64,000 nucleotides of DNA from Siphonodentalium dalli (taxonomy: Eukaryota > Mollusca > Scaphopoda > Gadilida > Siphonodentaliidae), in contig CP136063.1 in the NCBI GenBank assembly GCA_032622095.1, positions 182,755,956 to 182,819,955 of the forward strand. Direction: 5' to 3'. The notes beneath the pieces were generated by a model. It ran no database searches. It worked only from the letters and a program-made list of their open reading frames with translations, and was not told the origin of the DNA. The translations under genes and the position numbers were made by a program. Shown piece by piece: positions 48,311 to 58,997 of the stretch (its first letter is position 1; each line of letters starts with the position of its first letter).

Positions 48311-48816
48311 TCGGGGCCGTGTACGCCGACACTTAATTTTCAACATACAGTTGCTTCGATCAATTTAGAGCTTTTAGAAGTTTAATATTAGTATCGCAAT
48401 TCGCAATGCTATTTGTGCATAGATAATTTTGTTTTTATTATTATTGTCACCTAGTCGGCACAGTATGGGATTAGATACAACGGCGCCCAATGGCATACCG
48501 ATCTATTTCATCTGATTTTGCTAGAATCCATACATACCTTTTCACAAGAATACAGGGTAAATTGTGAGAATATTTGCGAGAATCTAGATTTGGATTCTCG
48601 CCGAAAAAATATAAGCACTGCGGTCTAAAGAGTTACACCATAAAGACAAAAACTTTGCAAACTTATTGGACACTCAAAACTGCGATGACACATTGCCCAT
48701 TTTATACGTCATACTGTATGTGCATAGAAATGGGAGCTCTTAGAAGGGGTCCGACTAGTCAAGTAGTAGTCGATTACCGTACAGGTCTCTGAATTTGCAG
48801 TTATTTTGTGTCGTTA

Positions 48817-49318
48817 GTGAACATTCAGACGACCATGATACAATCGTAAGTGGATGCATCGGGACCTGACGAAATTACGGATAGTTTATTGATAGATACC
48901 GGTAGACTGAGGGGTCGTCATACATGATTTTTTACGTACACATGTAACAGAACGAGAAAGAGAAATGCGGGAGTCGCACCGAAAGTTGGCAGCACCCAGA
49001 ATCCCAAAGCTAGTCACACATCCAAGCGGCTTCGACATTGCTTAACTTCGGTGATCACACAAAGCGTCTAACGACCATGACCAAGAAATCTAGACCTCTC
49101 GAGCAGAGAAGTCATCGGCCTTCTACATTTACAATGCGACAGCTATACACACAACTGCGATTACATTGCAAGTGGAAGTATTCAAGGATAAGCCACGATT
49201 TTGAATCTAAAATCAAACAGTGCTTGATATTATTGACATTATTTTTTTTCTTGCGATTATGACGTCAGCTACTTCCTACGATGGAAATTCTTCCACTTAC
49301 GAATGAATCATGGTCACC
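48817..49318. mobile_element. Harbinger-like MITE, copy with TTA on both sides
   Basis: TTA (48814-48816) and TTA (49319-49321) flank GTGAACATTCAGACGACCAT at the left and a partly deleted ACGAATGAATCATGGTCACC at the right. Three-base TWA duplications are typical of PIF/Harbinger elements. No coding frame. Confidence 0.65.
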
Positions 49319-49325
49319 TTAGTGT

Positions 49326-49681
49326 ACCCTGCTGGACAAAACAAGTGTCCATTGGCACCGCTGTGAATTTGCCGTTTGGCCGCGGTGTCAGAGTTTGTAA
49401 CAGCAGTTGAGCACCGCGGGCCGAACAGCAAGTACACTCAGACACTGCGGCCAAACAGCAAGTTCACTGCAGCTGAAAGGCAACTACTCTCGCAGTCGAA
49501 TGGCATGTACACCATGGTTAGATTTCTGGTTTGTATTGTCTTTTTTCAGTTTGATGAAAGTACACCGTCGCAACTACACCATGCTGAATGGCAGTTATAC
49601 CGCGGCCTAACTGTAGTTAGCCAGTGGAGCTGCGGTGTAGTTGCATTTCGGCCGCGGTGGCAACGCTAACCGCACTGCAGT
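49326..49681. mobile_element. CCGCGG-rich TIR element, right end missing
   Basis: It starts ACCCTGCTGGACAAAACAAG and follows the full copy at 36531 through the TTTCTGGTTTGTATTGTC centre. It breaks off near CGCACTGCAGTCATCGG without the terminal repeat. Confidence 0.7.
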
Positions 49682-50602
49682 CATCGGCCTTCTACATTCA
49701 GATTCACATTGTGAACGCTACACACACAACTGTGATTACACTGCAAGTGGAAGTATAGTATCCAAGCATAAGCCACGATTTTGAATATAAAAACAAATGT
49801 CAGTGCTTGATATTGATATTTTTTACTTGCGAATTTGACGTGATCTAGCATGGTTACTTCCTACGATGGAAATTCTTCCACTTAGTGCCACCGCAGACGG
49901 TACGATTAAAATCGTCAGTGGAGAAAATCGTAGGTGGAGAAAATCGTAGGTGGAGAAATAGTAGCTTGCCCGCAGACGCTATGGTGCTGCGATGTTTACA
50001 GCTACGATTTTATCCACGTGATCGATCACATGGTAGCAAAACGTTAGACCACATTCTCCACATTATGCAACTAAATACATATGCATGGCATGTTTCTAAA
50101 TTTTCTAAACTAACAATTTGATGTTGAAAGTTCAAGTGAAATTGAATATTGTTTTTATTTTGACATTTTTGTACCTGTCAACTCAACAGGCTCAGCTGCC
50201 CCAATTGAATTTCAACAATTGCGACAGCCCTCTTCTCCTTGCCTGATATATGGTATAGGCATGCACTCCCTGTCGTGCCACATCTCCACCAATGTGGCCT
50301 CGTTATTGTAAGTGCAAGAAGTTTGTAAACGTTGCGCCATTTTTGAATGTTTAATTTTCGTGGTATTTACAACATGACCAGTGCGACAGTGGTCATGTGA
50401 CAGCTACGATCGCGTGCGTTGCCAAGGTCACGCCACGATTTTCCTGGTAAAATCAAACAGTGCTTGATCGCTACGATTTGGCTACGTGGGCCATGTCGTG
50501 GGCATGCGCATTGGATGCTTCCTCCTGCGATTTTCCCCACTTACGATTTTAATCGCAGCGTGTGTGGTGGCACTTACAATTGAATCATGCATGGTTGCCT
50601 TA
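49682..50602. mobile_element. Second Harbinger-like MITE copy, interrupted
   Basis: 49682-49884 repeats 49110-49295 (TCATCGGCCTTCTACATT, AAGCCACGATTTTGAAT, CTACGATGGAAATTCTTCCA). Its terminal part resumes after the insertion as TTACAATTGAATCATGCATG (50574 on), ending at TTA (50600-50602). Confidence 0.6.
49885..50573. mobile_element. TTA-flanked TIR element inside a Harbinger-like MITE
   Basis: TIRs are GTGCCACCGCAGACG and, in reverse, GTGCCACCACACACG. TTA duplications lie at 49882-49884 and 50574-50576. Sub-terminal ACGATTTTAATCG-type and GTGGAGAAAATCG words occur at both ends. The interior has GCTACGATTTxxxCxACGTG-type repeats. Removing it restores the MITE sequence seen intact near 49297-49305. 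No transposase frame. Confidence 0.78.
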
Positions 50603-50605
50603 GTA

Positions 50606-50977
50606 GTGTACATTCAGACGACCATGATTCAATCGTAAGTAGAGGAACTAAGCCCGACATGATCGTCAATAGTTTGTTCGGACGCTTGCGATGTTGCATA
50701 CATTATGATATCATAGATTGTTCCTAAAGCATGTGATTGACTACTGGCCTGCTATCATTTCAAGCTTCGATTTTTATGTACACATGACTGCGATTAAGCC
50801 GCAAGTGGTGATAACCAAGAATGCCACGGTTTAGCATCTAAAATCAAGAGCTTGATATTATTTTATGCCCTACGATTTGGACGTGGACATGCGCAGTCCA
50901 GCTACCAGTTACTTCCTACGACGGAAATCTGTCCACTTACTATTGGAGTATTGCATCGTGGTTGTCTGAATGTACCC
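50606..50977. mobile_element. Harbinger-like MITE, near-complete third copy
   Basis: Starts GTGTACATTCAGACGACCAT plus GATTCAATCG and ends in reverse with CATCGTGGTTGTCTGAATGT, followed by TTA (50978-50980). The left flank reads GTA rather than TTA. Length 372 bp. Confidence 0.65.
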
Positions 50978-50999
50978 TTAAGCAAGTTAATGTATAGTC

Positions 51000-51980
51000 T
51001 GACCAGACCTGGTAATATGGCTAAGGCCATCCAGGTCTGACCGCGGCGGCGCATCAGCTTAGACGGCTATTTAATTTTTTTAAATACACTTAATTTTACA
51101 AATCAACTAACAGTCATTAATGTTAACAATATTGCAATATATATTAGCTCTGACACCTACCAGAACGTGTGTATAATTCCGTAATAATTTAATCCAAAAA
51201 TCCAGTCGGAAAACATGTTGACAAAACGTGGTTAAATGGCCGAAGCAGGAGGAGCTAACATATCACATGACTACGTGCGTCTCGTGCATGGCAAACATGA
51301 TTCTGCAACTCGCATTACTGTACCAGGATGTTAACAGTACGCATGTGTAACAAATTGGAGTTGGTAATTTGTAAAAACTACACGCATGCGCAGATTGTAG
51401 TTCCCCTCAACTTGAATTGTATCAGGGCAACCTGAATTGTACACTCAATGTGAACGCATGTGATTACCTTGCCGTGCGCACGGGGAACTCACAGGGGGAT
51501 TCATGAAATTACGGGTCACATGCAATGGTCGACGAACACACGACATGTCAGTGTTTACGTTCTGTTATCTGTCGGATTTTAAGGATAACTGACACGTAGG
51601 TGAGTGGATGGTTTCACACTTGTATTTGTATTTAGTTGATAAATACATATGCGTTGGTCCTAATTGTTACTTTTATAGGAATTATAGCCGCCTATGTTGT
51701 TTGACGCACGCCATGGATCTTTGATGGCGTAAGCCATGACACAAAGATCAAATGGATCTAGTTAATGTAACGTTCACTTAGTGCAATGATTCATTGATTG
51801 TTGTTGGCATCTAATCAATGGTTGCTGATTGAATATCACCATGTAGAACTTTGAACATAATGACATTGACAATAGGCCTACCATGAATCATGATTGATGT
51901 TTTGATGGTGCATCGAATTTTCCAAGTTTTCTGTTGTTTTCATTTGCAAAATTGTCATCACGTTGAAAGTATCTATGCTT
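51000..51980. other. Giant intron, no gene
   Basis: CCAGACCTGG near 51004 and CCAGGTCTGA near 51030 can pair as a short hairpin. No coding exon was recognised. Confidence 0.35.
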
Positions 51981-51984
51981 AGAA

Positions 51985-52865
51985 ATTATGGACAGATGGA
52001 GTTCACAAATATGCACACATACTGACGTAACTTACCTGCTAGTCACAGTCGGTTGTTGTGCTCGGTTTATGCCGATATTCACATAAATTGCACCTCGTGT
52101 TCACGAATTATTTCTGCGGCGGGACTATTTGTGAATTGTGATTGCGTATTAATTTATAGCACAAACTCACATCTCTTCGTCCGTTGTTGTTAGAAATACA
52201 ACATTTTATAACATTAGTAAACCTCAATACAATTAAAGAAGTAGTTTGTTTCATACAATTGCAGAATATTATGGGTTTAAATTGTCAATGCGTTTGGAAC
52301 TATATGTTATCATCAAATTTTATTTATCGGATTTATTTTTAGATTTTATCGACGAGCACTGATTGACTGAATCGAAATATTCGTCGATGATCGAAACAAG
52401 TTAATAGCCTGGCCCGGGTTACTCTGCTTTAAACTTATGAATATTGCACGAATCTATCTAAAATACCGATAGAAAATTGAAGATATTCTCTACATGGGCA
52501 TTGATGCGACTGGTATTAGTTTTCTGGGAAAATGTTTTTTAATTTGTAAACAATCATCGACTGATTTGTGTTGGTCTTGACAACCGATTACGACAATATA
52601 CAAATTCAAATTATTTATTGGTTATGACCATATTCTATCGTAATCCAAGATAAAATACATATATAAATATCATCTTACATATAATCATTATATATTATTA
52701 CTGCCTATAGACTACAGTAATATATCTATAGTTTCAAGTTTTACGACAATAATGCTTTAGGCCCACCGATCCTATGTGCGACATTTCTGCTCCCCAAAAT
52801 TCAAAATCCAAGGGTCGTATTACTTAAAAATTGGTGACGTCACAAAATCAGATATAGCCTATATA
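51985..52865 (+). repeat. Unclassified dispersed repeat with an empty hAT target site
   Basis: GGAGTTCACAAATATGCACA matches 38578; TTAATTTATAGCACAAACTCA matches 24320; TTACGACAATAATGCTTTAG plus GCCCACCGATCCTA (52740-52773) matches both sides of hAT-like element 2 with the element absent. Confidence 0.65.
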
Positions 52866-54188
52866 CGACCCAAACGTCTTTGGTTCGTTATAAATGTCTT
52901 ATATCGCTCAGCTAAACACAGTGGGGGCTGGATTGACTGAATGGGCTGATAGATGATCAGATTTGTTGACGTAAATAGAGATTGAATGAAAGTAGATTTG
53001 ATAAGAGTACAGTGGGTTATAAGAATGGAGAAGATTGTGAGGTGGTATATCAACATTTTGGGTGTGTCTGATATGCAGTACATGAAATAGAGGTGGGGAG
53101 TGTGAATAATATGCTATTGTTATCGCTGACGACGCAATGATTTGGATATGTATACTTATTTTTTATATTAGTATCTCTCAGGCGTTTTGGACAAAACTAG
53201 TCGCATTGTGTGTATGTTATATAGTTACATGTGTACATGGTGGTTCAGCTATGAACCATTGGCTTGTTGAACTACATATAGTATTTGAATCTTTTGGATC
53301 GAATAATATATATTTAAACTTCCCTGAGAATATTCATGTTTTATTCCTGCGATAAGTCATTAGAATCATGTAGTCGCGTCTTGATGGTGATGTTGCCTAG
53401 ATCAGATTCCTTATGAATAAGACTCGTTGGTGTACTATACATATCTTTGACATTCAGTTAGATAATGTTCTGCGTCCTTTATACCATGGCATGCACACAC
53501 GGGTTTGTCGGAGATGAATGTATCGGCTTTGAAGAGCAATGGACCTTTCCACAGCTGTCAATCAAATCATTATTAGCGGATATTTTCGACCAATCAATTC
53601 ACTATTGAAATAAAATTAATTTCCTGGTTGTATAATCTTTGCAAATTGAAAAATTTAATGTTTCAACAAACATACTTCGCAATATATCACTGAAAAACAA
53701 TTGAAACCGGTTGAAGAACGACCATGCATCAGTACGTCTTCAAATGGCGTTAAATTGTCTACATGGCTTTAACTGCCCCAGTACTTAAGTTGATTTCGAA
53801 GCGTGCCAGCAATGAATAGTTTATATATATATAGTATTGGTGCCGTTTTTGGATTTCGTTTGTTTATTTTAATTATTCCCGTTAAGCTCCATATCGGTGT
53901 GTGGGATGAGAGGATTATACGACTATGTAATGTTTGTTTATTTCTTCGTTTTTTTGGGTTGCCACATGTATTGCAATACATGTATCTGGACGACGAAAGA
54001 GAACTCTGTGAACTAATGTAATTACCAAATGGGCTCAAATGCGCACACGAACAAGCGCATCTCGTAAGTTATTGTTTCAATGAAAGATACGTCTGCAAAC
54101 AAACGAAATTTATTTATACATGTATGTAATCGCCAAAACGTGCGCGCGATATTCGCCTTGTATTAATGTTAATTTCCATCAATTTTAG
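52866..54188. other. Giant intron, 3' end; no gene seen
   Basis: Frames at 53137-53355 and 53769-54038 are short, with no recognisable domain. CCACATGTATTGCAATACATGTAT near 53962 is a short palindrome. The receptor resumes at 54189. Confidence 0.4.
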
Positions 54189-54312
54189 TGGTCGCTTATA
54201 TAGAATGACGTTCACAGATGAACATATGGTGAATTCTTCTACACAATTTGAATGCTCTTGCCCCATCGGCGGGCTATGTATTCTAGCATACAAACAGAGT
54301 GAAGAATTACAG
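54189..54312 (+). CDS. Receptor exon 8: GPS-like C-x-C and linker to TM1
   Basis: The acceptor is AATTTTAG and the donor GTGAGT. The exon is 124 nt, phase 2 in and 0 out. With AG from exon 7 it starts SGRLYRMTFTDEHMVNSSTQ, continues FECSCPIGGLCILAY and ends KQSEELQ. CSCPIGGLCIL lines up with the conserved GPS end CxCxHLTxFAxLM of adhesion GPCRs: the C-x-C and the following hydrophobics are kept, but the cleavage tripeptide His-Leu-Thr/Ser is replaced by Ile-Gly-Gly. NSS is a potential glycosylation site. Inferred: a non-cleaved receptor. Confidence 0.65.
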
Positions 54313-54399
54313 GTGAGTCAGGCAGCTGTTGTAAAATAAATAGCAAGGAGGTAGGTCGGTGTGGGTTGATGACCAAGATGGTCAAAACACATTTTTGCA

Positions 54400-54650
54400 C
54401 CACCATGATCTTTTACTGCAGACATTGCTCCTCTGCATAAGGTAACAACTTTCTGTTACCAAGGCTATACGAATTATACATCCCCCCCAATATGTAATGT
54501 TATGGCGTTCCTGGGTGGCATATAACATTGCCTGCGAATACATCAGCACGATGTCGTCGGCATATAATAATACAAATAAATATAGGTGAATATCCATTTT
54601 GATACCCTCTATAGGATAGCATGGTCGCAATGTGTAACGCATGTTATTAT
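54400..54650 (-). pseudogene. LINE reverse transcriptase scrap
   Basis: On the - strand, IEGIKMDIHLYLFVLLYADD followed by IVLMYSQ carries the YADD catalytic block of a non-LTR RT; the residues after it drift from the expected pattern. It fills most of the 348-bp intron between exons 8 and 9. Only about 60-80 residues look RT-derived. Confidence 0.7.
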
Positions 54651-54660
54651 TAATTCGTAG

Positions 54661-54761
54661 GTGGTGGCTTTGACTGAGCATTTTGCTGTAACGGTCATTC
54701 TGTCGACGATCTCCCTGGCCTTTATGGCGACCACTGTTGTTGTTATCTTCAAACACGCCAG
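54661..54761 (+). CDS. Receptor exon 9: TM1
   Basis: The acceptor is TTCGTAG and the donor GTGAGT; 101 nt, phase 0 in and 2 out. It encodes VVALTEHF followed by AVTVILSTISLAFMATTVVV and IFKHA. The roughly 22-residue hydrophobic run ending in a basic IFKHAR is a clear membrane helix with a positive inside end. It sits 18-20 residues after the GPS-like CxC, the usual distance to TM1 in adhesion GPCRs. The antisense strand here carries an overlapping open frame continuing from a LINE scrap in the preceding intron; I treat that frame as incidental. Confidence 0.66.
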
Positions 54762-55552
54762 GTGAGTTTCGTCGTATATGATAGGCGTAGACGACCTATA
54801 CATTAAGTCCACAAATGTCACCACTATGGTCAAGATATCCTGCTATACATCTGATGACGATCTTCGTGGGTCCTGCTGATTTAACTTTGATGTTGACGGA
54901 ACAAAATTATGTTGTTATAGAAACGCACCGTTATATTTTATAAATTATGACTTTAGAGGTCTTTGGCTGATCCGAGCTATTAGAATACAACCCATTATCT
55001 GTATAAACATTCACGAAATATATCTTTAAATAGTTTATAACCCTTTCTATACAAAAGCATTATTGATGAGTAGTTATCTCATGGAAATGTTCAGATAATA
55101 AGTTCAACAAAGTTTGCTGAACTTGTTATCTAAACATTCCCCTCAATAAAGAGGGCTCTTCGGGCACTTATATTTATCTGGTGTCTGTTTTTATCATCTT
55201 AGCATCTCTCCAAATCAAATATAGACAATTCCGATATACACGTTTTAACTGACTGGGGAAATCCATTTAGTATAGAAATGGTAAATGCCCGCGTTGGTTG
55301 TCGCAAAGTGGCTATAATCAAGATGGCTCTTCTGGTCGTTTTGAAGCCATTATTAAAACATCTTATAAGATATACGTGTGAATATAAATATACTTAATTC
55401 CGCCTTGATATGAGCTGGTACGTCAGAAGCAATCAAATAGCGCCCAGTCTGAGACATGACATATATGGAGTGAAGGAATCTCATCTGTACAGAAATGGAA
55501 CTAACATGCGGAATTCTAGAGACGTAAATCTGATAAGACCATAGTCGGCTTT

Positions 55553-55783
55553 TTAACCATTCCATGACTGGAGCTTCCTGAAATTTTGCGAAAACCCTGT
55601 GCCAATGCAATATATATATGTATATGCCTGCCTTCCAAAGGGAACCTCGCATATATAAGAGAATGCACTGGCTTGGAAGGTACATATTGTTAGGCCAATG
55701 TATTTGATTATATATACTAGGCTCCCTATACGAGAATATATGCATTGGCAAAATTTCAGGAGCTCCAGTCGTGGAAGGGTTGA
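55553..55783. mobile_element. TTAA-type hairpin MITE, near-complete
   Basis: TTAA then CCATTCCATGACTGGAGCTT plus CCTGAAATTTTGC at the left; GCAAAATTTCAGGAGCTCCA plus GTCGTGGAAGGG then TTGA (from TTAA) at the right. The TIR is about 35 bp with few mismatches. The core has GCCAATGCA and GCATATATAAGAGAATGCAC hairpin units, so it belongs to the family at 10541, 23971 and 46613. Confidence 0.78.
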
Positions 55784-55906
55784 AGAAACTGAGTGCTAAA
55801 CCATTAGATCCAGGAATATATAGATGTTATCTTCGCAAGTCCGTTTGAATGTTCATTGCTTACATTATAAGATAACGTTAACAATTTATGAACCATAATG
55901 TTGCAG

Positions 55907-56006
55907 ATCCCTGGCTTTTGCCGAGCAATGTTCCGGATTTTCAATTAATTTATCAGCGACTGCATACATTATCTCTGTATTGATCTGCACTACCTACAGT
56001 CCTTTG
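55907..56006 (+). CDS. Receptor exon 10: intracellular loop 1 and TM2
   Basis: The acceptor is ATGTTGCAG and the donor a consensus GTAAGT; 100 nt, phase 2 in and 0 out. It encodes SLAFAEQCSGFSINLSATAY followed by IISVLICTTYSPL. The segment GFSINLSATAYIISVLI resembles TM2 of adhesion GPCRs, where loop 1 leads into an xxNLxxxLxxAxxxF pattern. The other two frames contain stops, so the reading frame is unambiguous. Confidence 0.66.
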
Positions 56007-56722
56007 GTAAGTTGCTAAGTCTTGTATACATGTAAATGTTCAACCTCTATGTTGGGTGTTATATATTTTTATGTTACAGGTAGAAGTACATGATTCGTCG
56101 GTGGGGTCTGAAAAAAAAGTGTATGACGGGGCATAACAGACAGTGTATCTTGTGTTAAATTACTGACATTACTGGTTTAAAATTTAATTATTTTACAAAA
56201 CTGGGACAGTTCACAAAAAAGTGAAAAATTTGGATACGAAACATGTATGTGTTTGGTTATAGAAAAATATACCTATTTCTCTTCACTGAATTCTGTCATC
56301 TGCGCTTCCGAGACATTTTTTTGAAATTGCTATGATAACCATTTTTGTTTTTCAAATATTTCTCAGCTCTAGCATGGCTATATCGGGTGGAATAAGCTTA
56401 TTTATTATATGCTTCCCCATTAAATAGTGGGAAATTGCCGTGGCGTAGAGCGTTATATCCATCGCCTGGACCGACTCGATGGATAACACTGACCGACTCG
56501 ATGGATAACACAATAGTATTACTTTTTCGGAGATCACTTCCGGTTTATAGCGGCGAATCACATTAAGTTTCAAAGCGTATCAATAACAGCCGGACTATTG
56601 TTTTAATTATTGATTTTCACGGTTCATAAACTGTTATTTAATTGTTATAATGTTAACTCATTTGTTTTAATATATTCTTGTCACTAAATTATGTATACAT
56701 TAATTTTCTCGCATCATTTCAG

Positions 56723-56780
56723 AATAAAACAATGGGGACTATTTCTTATGGCGGCTATGCTCGATATTTGTCATTCAGTG
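56723..56780 (+). CDS. Receptor exon 11: extracellular loop 1 into TM3
   Basis: A 58-nt exon with acceptor CATTTCAG and donor GTGAGC, phase 0 in and 1 out. In the chain frame it reads NKTMGTISYGGYARYLSFS; NKT is a potential glycosylation site in extracellular loop 1. A different frame (phase 2) reads KQWGLFLMAAMLDICHSV, more membrane-like, but it cannot be joined to exon 10 or 12 with these splice sites. The sequence assignment is therefore less certain than that of its neighbours. Confidence 0.45.
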
Positions 56781-56902
56781 GTGAGCAAATCAATTGATGG
56801 AATGTAAACAAAATGCAAATGTCGAAGCTTTCTAACAATTTGAAGTGAACTGTAGGACAAAATTAGCAGTTTTGGTGCGGTTTATAGCGCATATAATAAA
56901 AA

Positions 56903-57064
56903 GAAAACCTACGGGTTTTGGTTGAATACCCGGATTATCTCATTCGTGGGTGCAAGGAAGTACAGAATTTCCACTCGCGGCTTGCAGCCGCTCGTGGAAA
57001 TTCTGTACTTCCTTGCACCCACTCATGAGATAATTCGGGTATTCAACCAAAACTCGTAGGTATT
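56903..57064. repeat. ~75-bp-stem hairpin in receptor intron 11
   Basis: AAAACCTACGGGTTTTGGTT through GTACAGAATTTCCACTCGCGG pairs with its complement after a 7-base CTTGCAG loop, with only a few mismatches (for example CATTCGTGGG against CCCACTCATG). It could be a palindromic MITE. A transcribed version would fold into a very long hairpin RNA. Confidence 0.85.
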
Positions 57065-57427
57065 CTCTATTTATTGACATTCACTCTGTCATGGTCTGTT
57101 TTTGTGTTGAAAATGGTAAATTTGAGTCACGAAATGGGTAAACTTAAGTGTTTTGTGTATGCAAACCAATGGGCATAACTCATTACAAATTGTACGAAGC
57201 TAAAGTACAGATATGTGATTAAACTGTCGAAAATAAAATATGCTTGATGATACCTATATGCCAAAGATAATGGCTCCGCATAGATTTGAAGTTACATCTG
57301 TTAGATTTGAAGTTCCCAGGTTGGCCAAATTGCTGCAGTATATTCCCGATCACAGGCCCCTGAGAACTATTAATAAAATACCAATATAGACTGTACCAGT
57401 GAAACGGTTCAAATGATCGATTTTGGC

Positions 57428-57823
57428 TAAAATCACACAAACTACCAAAGCCCTCATAAATTCTAGAAATCGATAACTGCAGTCAAAATATCATCAGATG
57501 TGTCTTATTTGCAATCAAATTCCCTTTCATTTGACATATAGCTCTGCGAAATCGAGATATCGTATCGGAATCTACCGAAGAAACCGGGTCGTCAATCTCC
57601 TTGTCCGCTTAGAGGCCTTTGATTTAGTTATAAAATTCAAAATATATTTTGGAGCAATAATTTATCGCGAACGTGTAATTAATCGCGATGACATAACCTA
57701 TATATGCTCATATATGTTCCGCAAGTCATTGCGAAGCCACTCGTACATTTGTTATTTCATCCGATGTGTTTGTGCCCAATTTGTCAACTTTATTCATAAC
57801 ACGAATTCCAGAAACAAGACGCC
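57428..57823 (+). repeat. Single-arm copy of the 14.4-kb fold-back element
   Basis: AATTCTAGAAATCGATAACT, TTTCATTTGACATATAGCTC, CGAGATATCGTATCGGAA, CATCCGATGTGTTTGTG and CACGAATTCCAGAAACAAGA occur in the same order as in 14420-14815. The 145-residue frame at 57498-57935 is therefore repeat-derived. Confidence 0.8.
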
Positions 57824-58560
57824 ATTGAACCACGCATTTAGAAAAATAACTATATATCGGGCACATAAGCCATTAATAAGAGGTCCTGGTGACCAAATAT
57901 CAACTTTCAAAAGAGGAAGTTTTAACATGCTTTGAATTTTATTAATGTAGAAAGGAGACTACAAGGGAATCGGTGATTATTTTTGCATGGTGATCCTGAA
58001 CTCTGTCATAGCCGAGACGGTCAACGGATGGATGGTTCAGAGGGATAGAACGCAGAGCAGACGACAGTGTGTTATGTCCATAACAGCCGCTTGGGGTGAG
58101 TTCAGATGATGGCTAATTGTCAAACTCTAAGCCAAGCGTTGTGTTCTCGGCTTGATTTTTATATTGATATGTCGAGGGACGGTTGACGGGCGTCCGGACG
58201 GGTGACAACAAATCTATAGAACATAGCCGTTTATTGATGGATTCTGACATGTGAGTTAATTGTCACGTGCGACAGCTACAAACAGAAAATCGGGTACGCC
58301 CAACTTTCTAATCAGAGTTATGCCACTTGTTTCTATTTATAGAAATGTTATGTCCGTTAGCGCGATAACTTGAACAAATGTCAACCAATTTCATTCATAT
58401 TTGGTATATATATGGAACTTCGAACGAGTTCGAAAACCAGATTTGTTTGATCCTTTTTACCTGAGTAACTCACAGTAATTATGTTGTTATCACGTCATAT
58501 CTTAGTGCTTTGTGAATGTGTTTGGCAAGATACTCGCGTTTCACGACATAATCTCAGATT
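57824..58560. other. Receptor intron 11; degenerate GTTATGCC repeat
   Basis: Around 58190-58480, segments such as AGAGTTATGCCACTTGTTTC and CAACCAATTTCATTCATATTTGG resemble the 11.1-11.6 kb repeat. No coding exon was recognised. Confidence 0.4.
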
Positions 58561-58569
58561 CATACTCAC

Positions 58570-58745
58570 ATGAGGAGCTGATAAACGATCGCGAACTTAT
58601 TACTATATGATGTTTTGTGAGTTTTGTTGAAAATCCGAAACCGTAATCATAACAGCGAATAGGGGAAAACGACAACAACAGAAAGAACACAAATTCTAGT
58701 GATGTAGTACCCTATTCGTAATAATTATATTTCGTACGTATATAT
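58570..58745 (+). repeat. Dispersed repeat, partner of 20.6 kb
   Basis: CGAACTTATTACTATATGAT, GTTGAAAATCCGAAACCG and GTAGTACCCTATTCGTA match 20645-20780 in order. A reversed copy lies at 61920-62090. Confidence 0.55.
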
Positions 58746-58997
58746 ATAATTTGTTCACGCTCATTGAGTTAAGCAAATATGAAGCAATGAACACTCATAC
58801 TGAGTCCGTGCCTCCATAACTCTGACATTTTTATACGCCAGTGCAAGTAATTATATGGTCAGAGATGCAATTTCGGTGGAAGTGCATTGACATGTTTCCA
58901 TAATGGCAGATCAAGAATTTCGAAGGTAATGGGTTCTAACCCATGTTCAGACTGATACGCTTCCTAACTCTCAGTGATGGGGCTTCCTTTTAAGGGT

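Noticed and set aside
56723-56780. Alternative frame KQWGLFLMAAMLDICHSV for exon 11 as TM3
   Set aside because: It looks more membrane-like but breaks phase with exons 10 and 12. Kept only as a caveat.
57498-57935. 145-residue open frame
   Set aside because: Its first three quarters is an arm copy of the 14.4-kb fold-back element.
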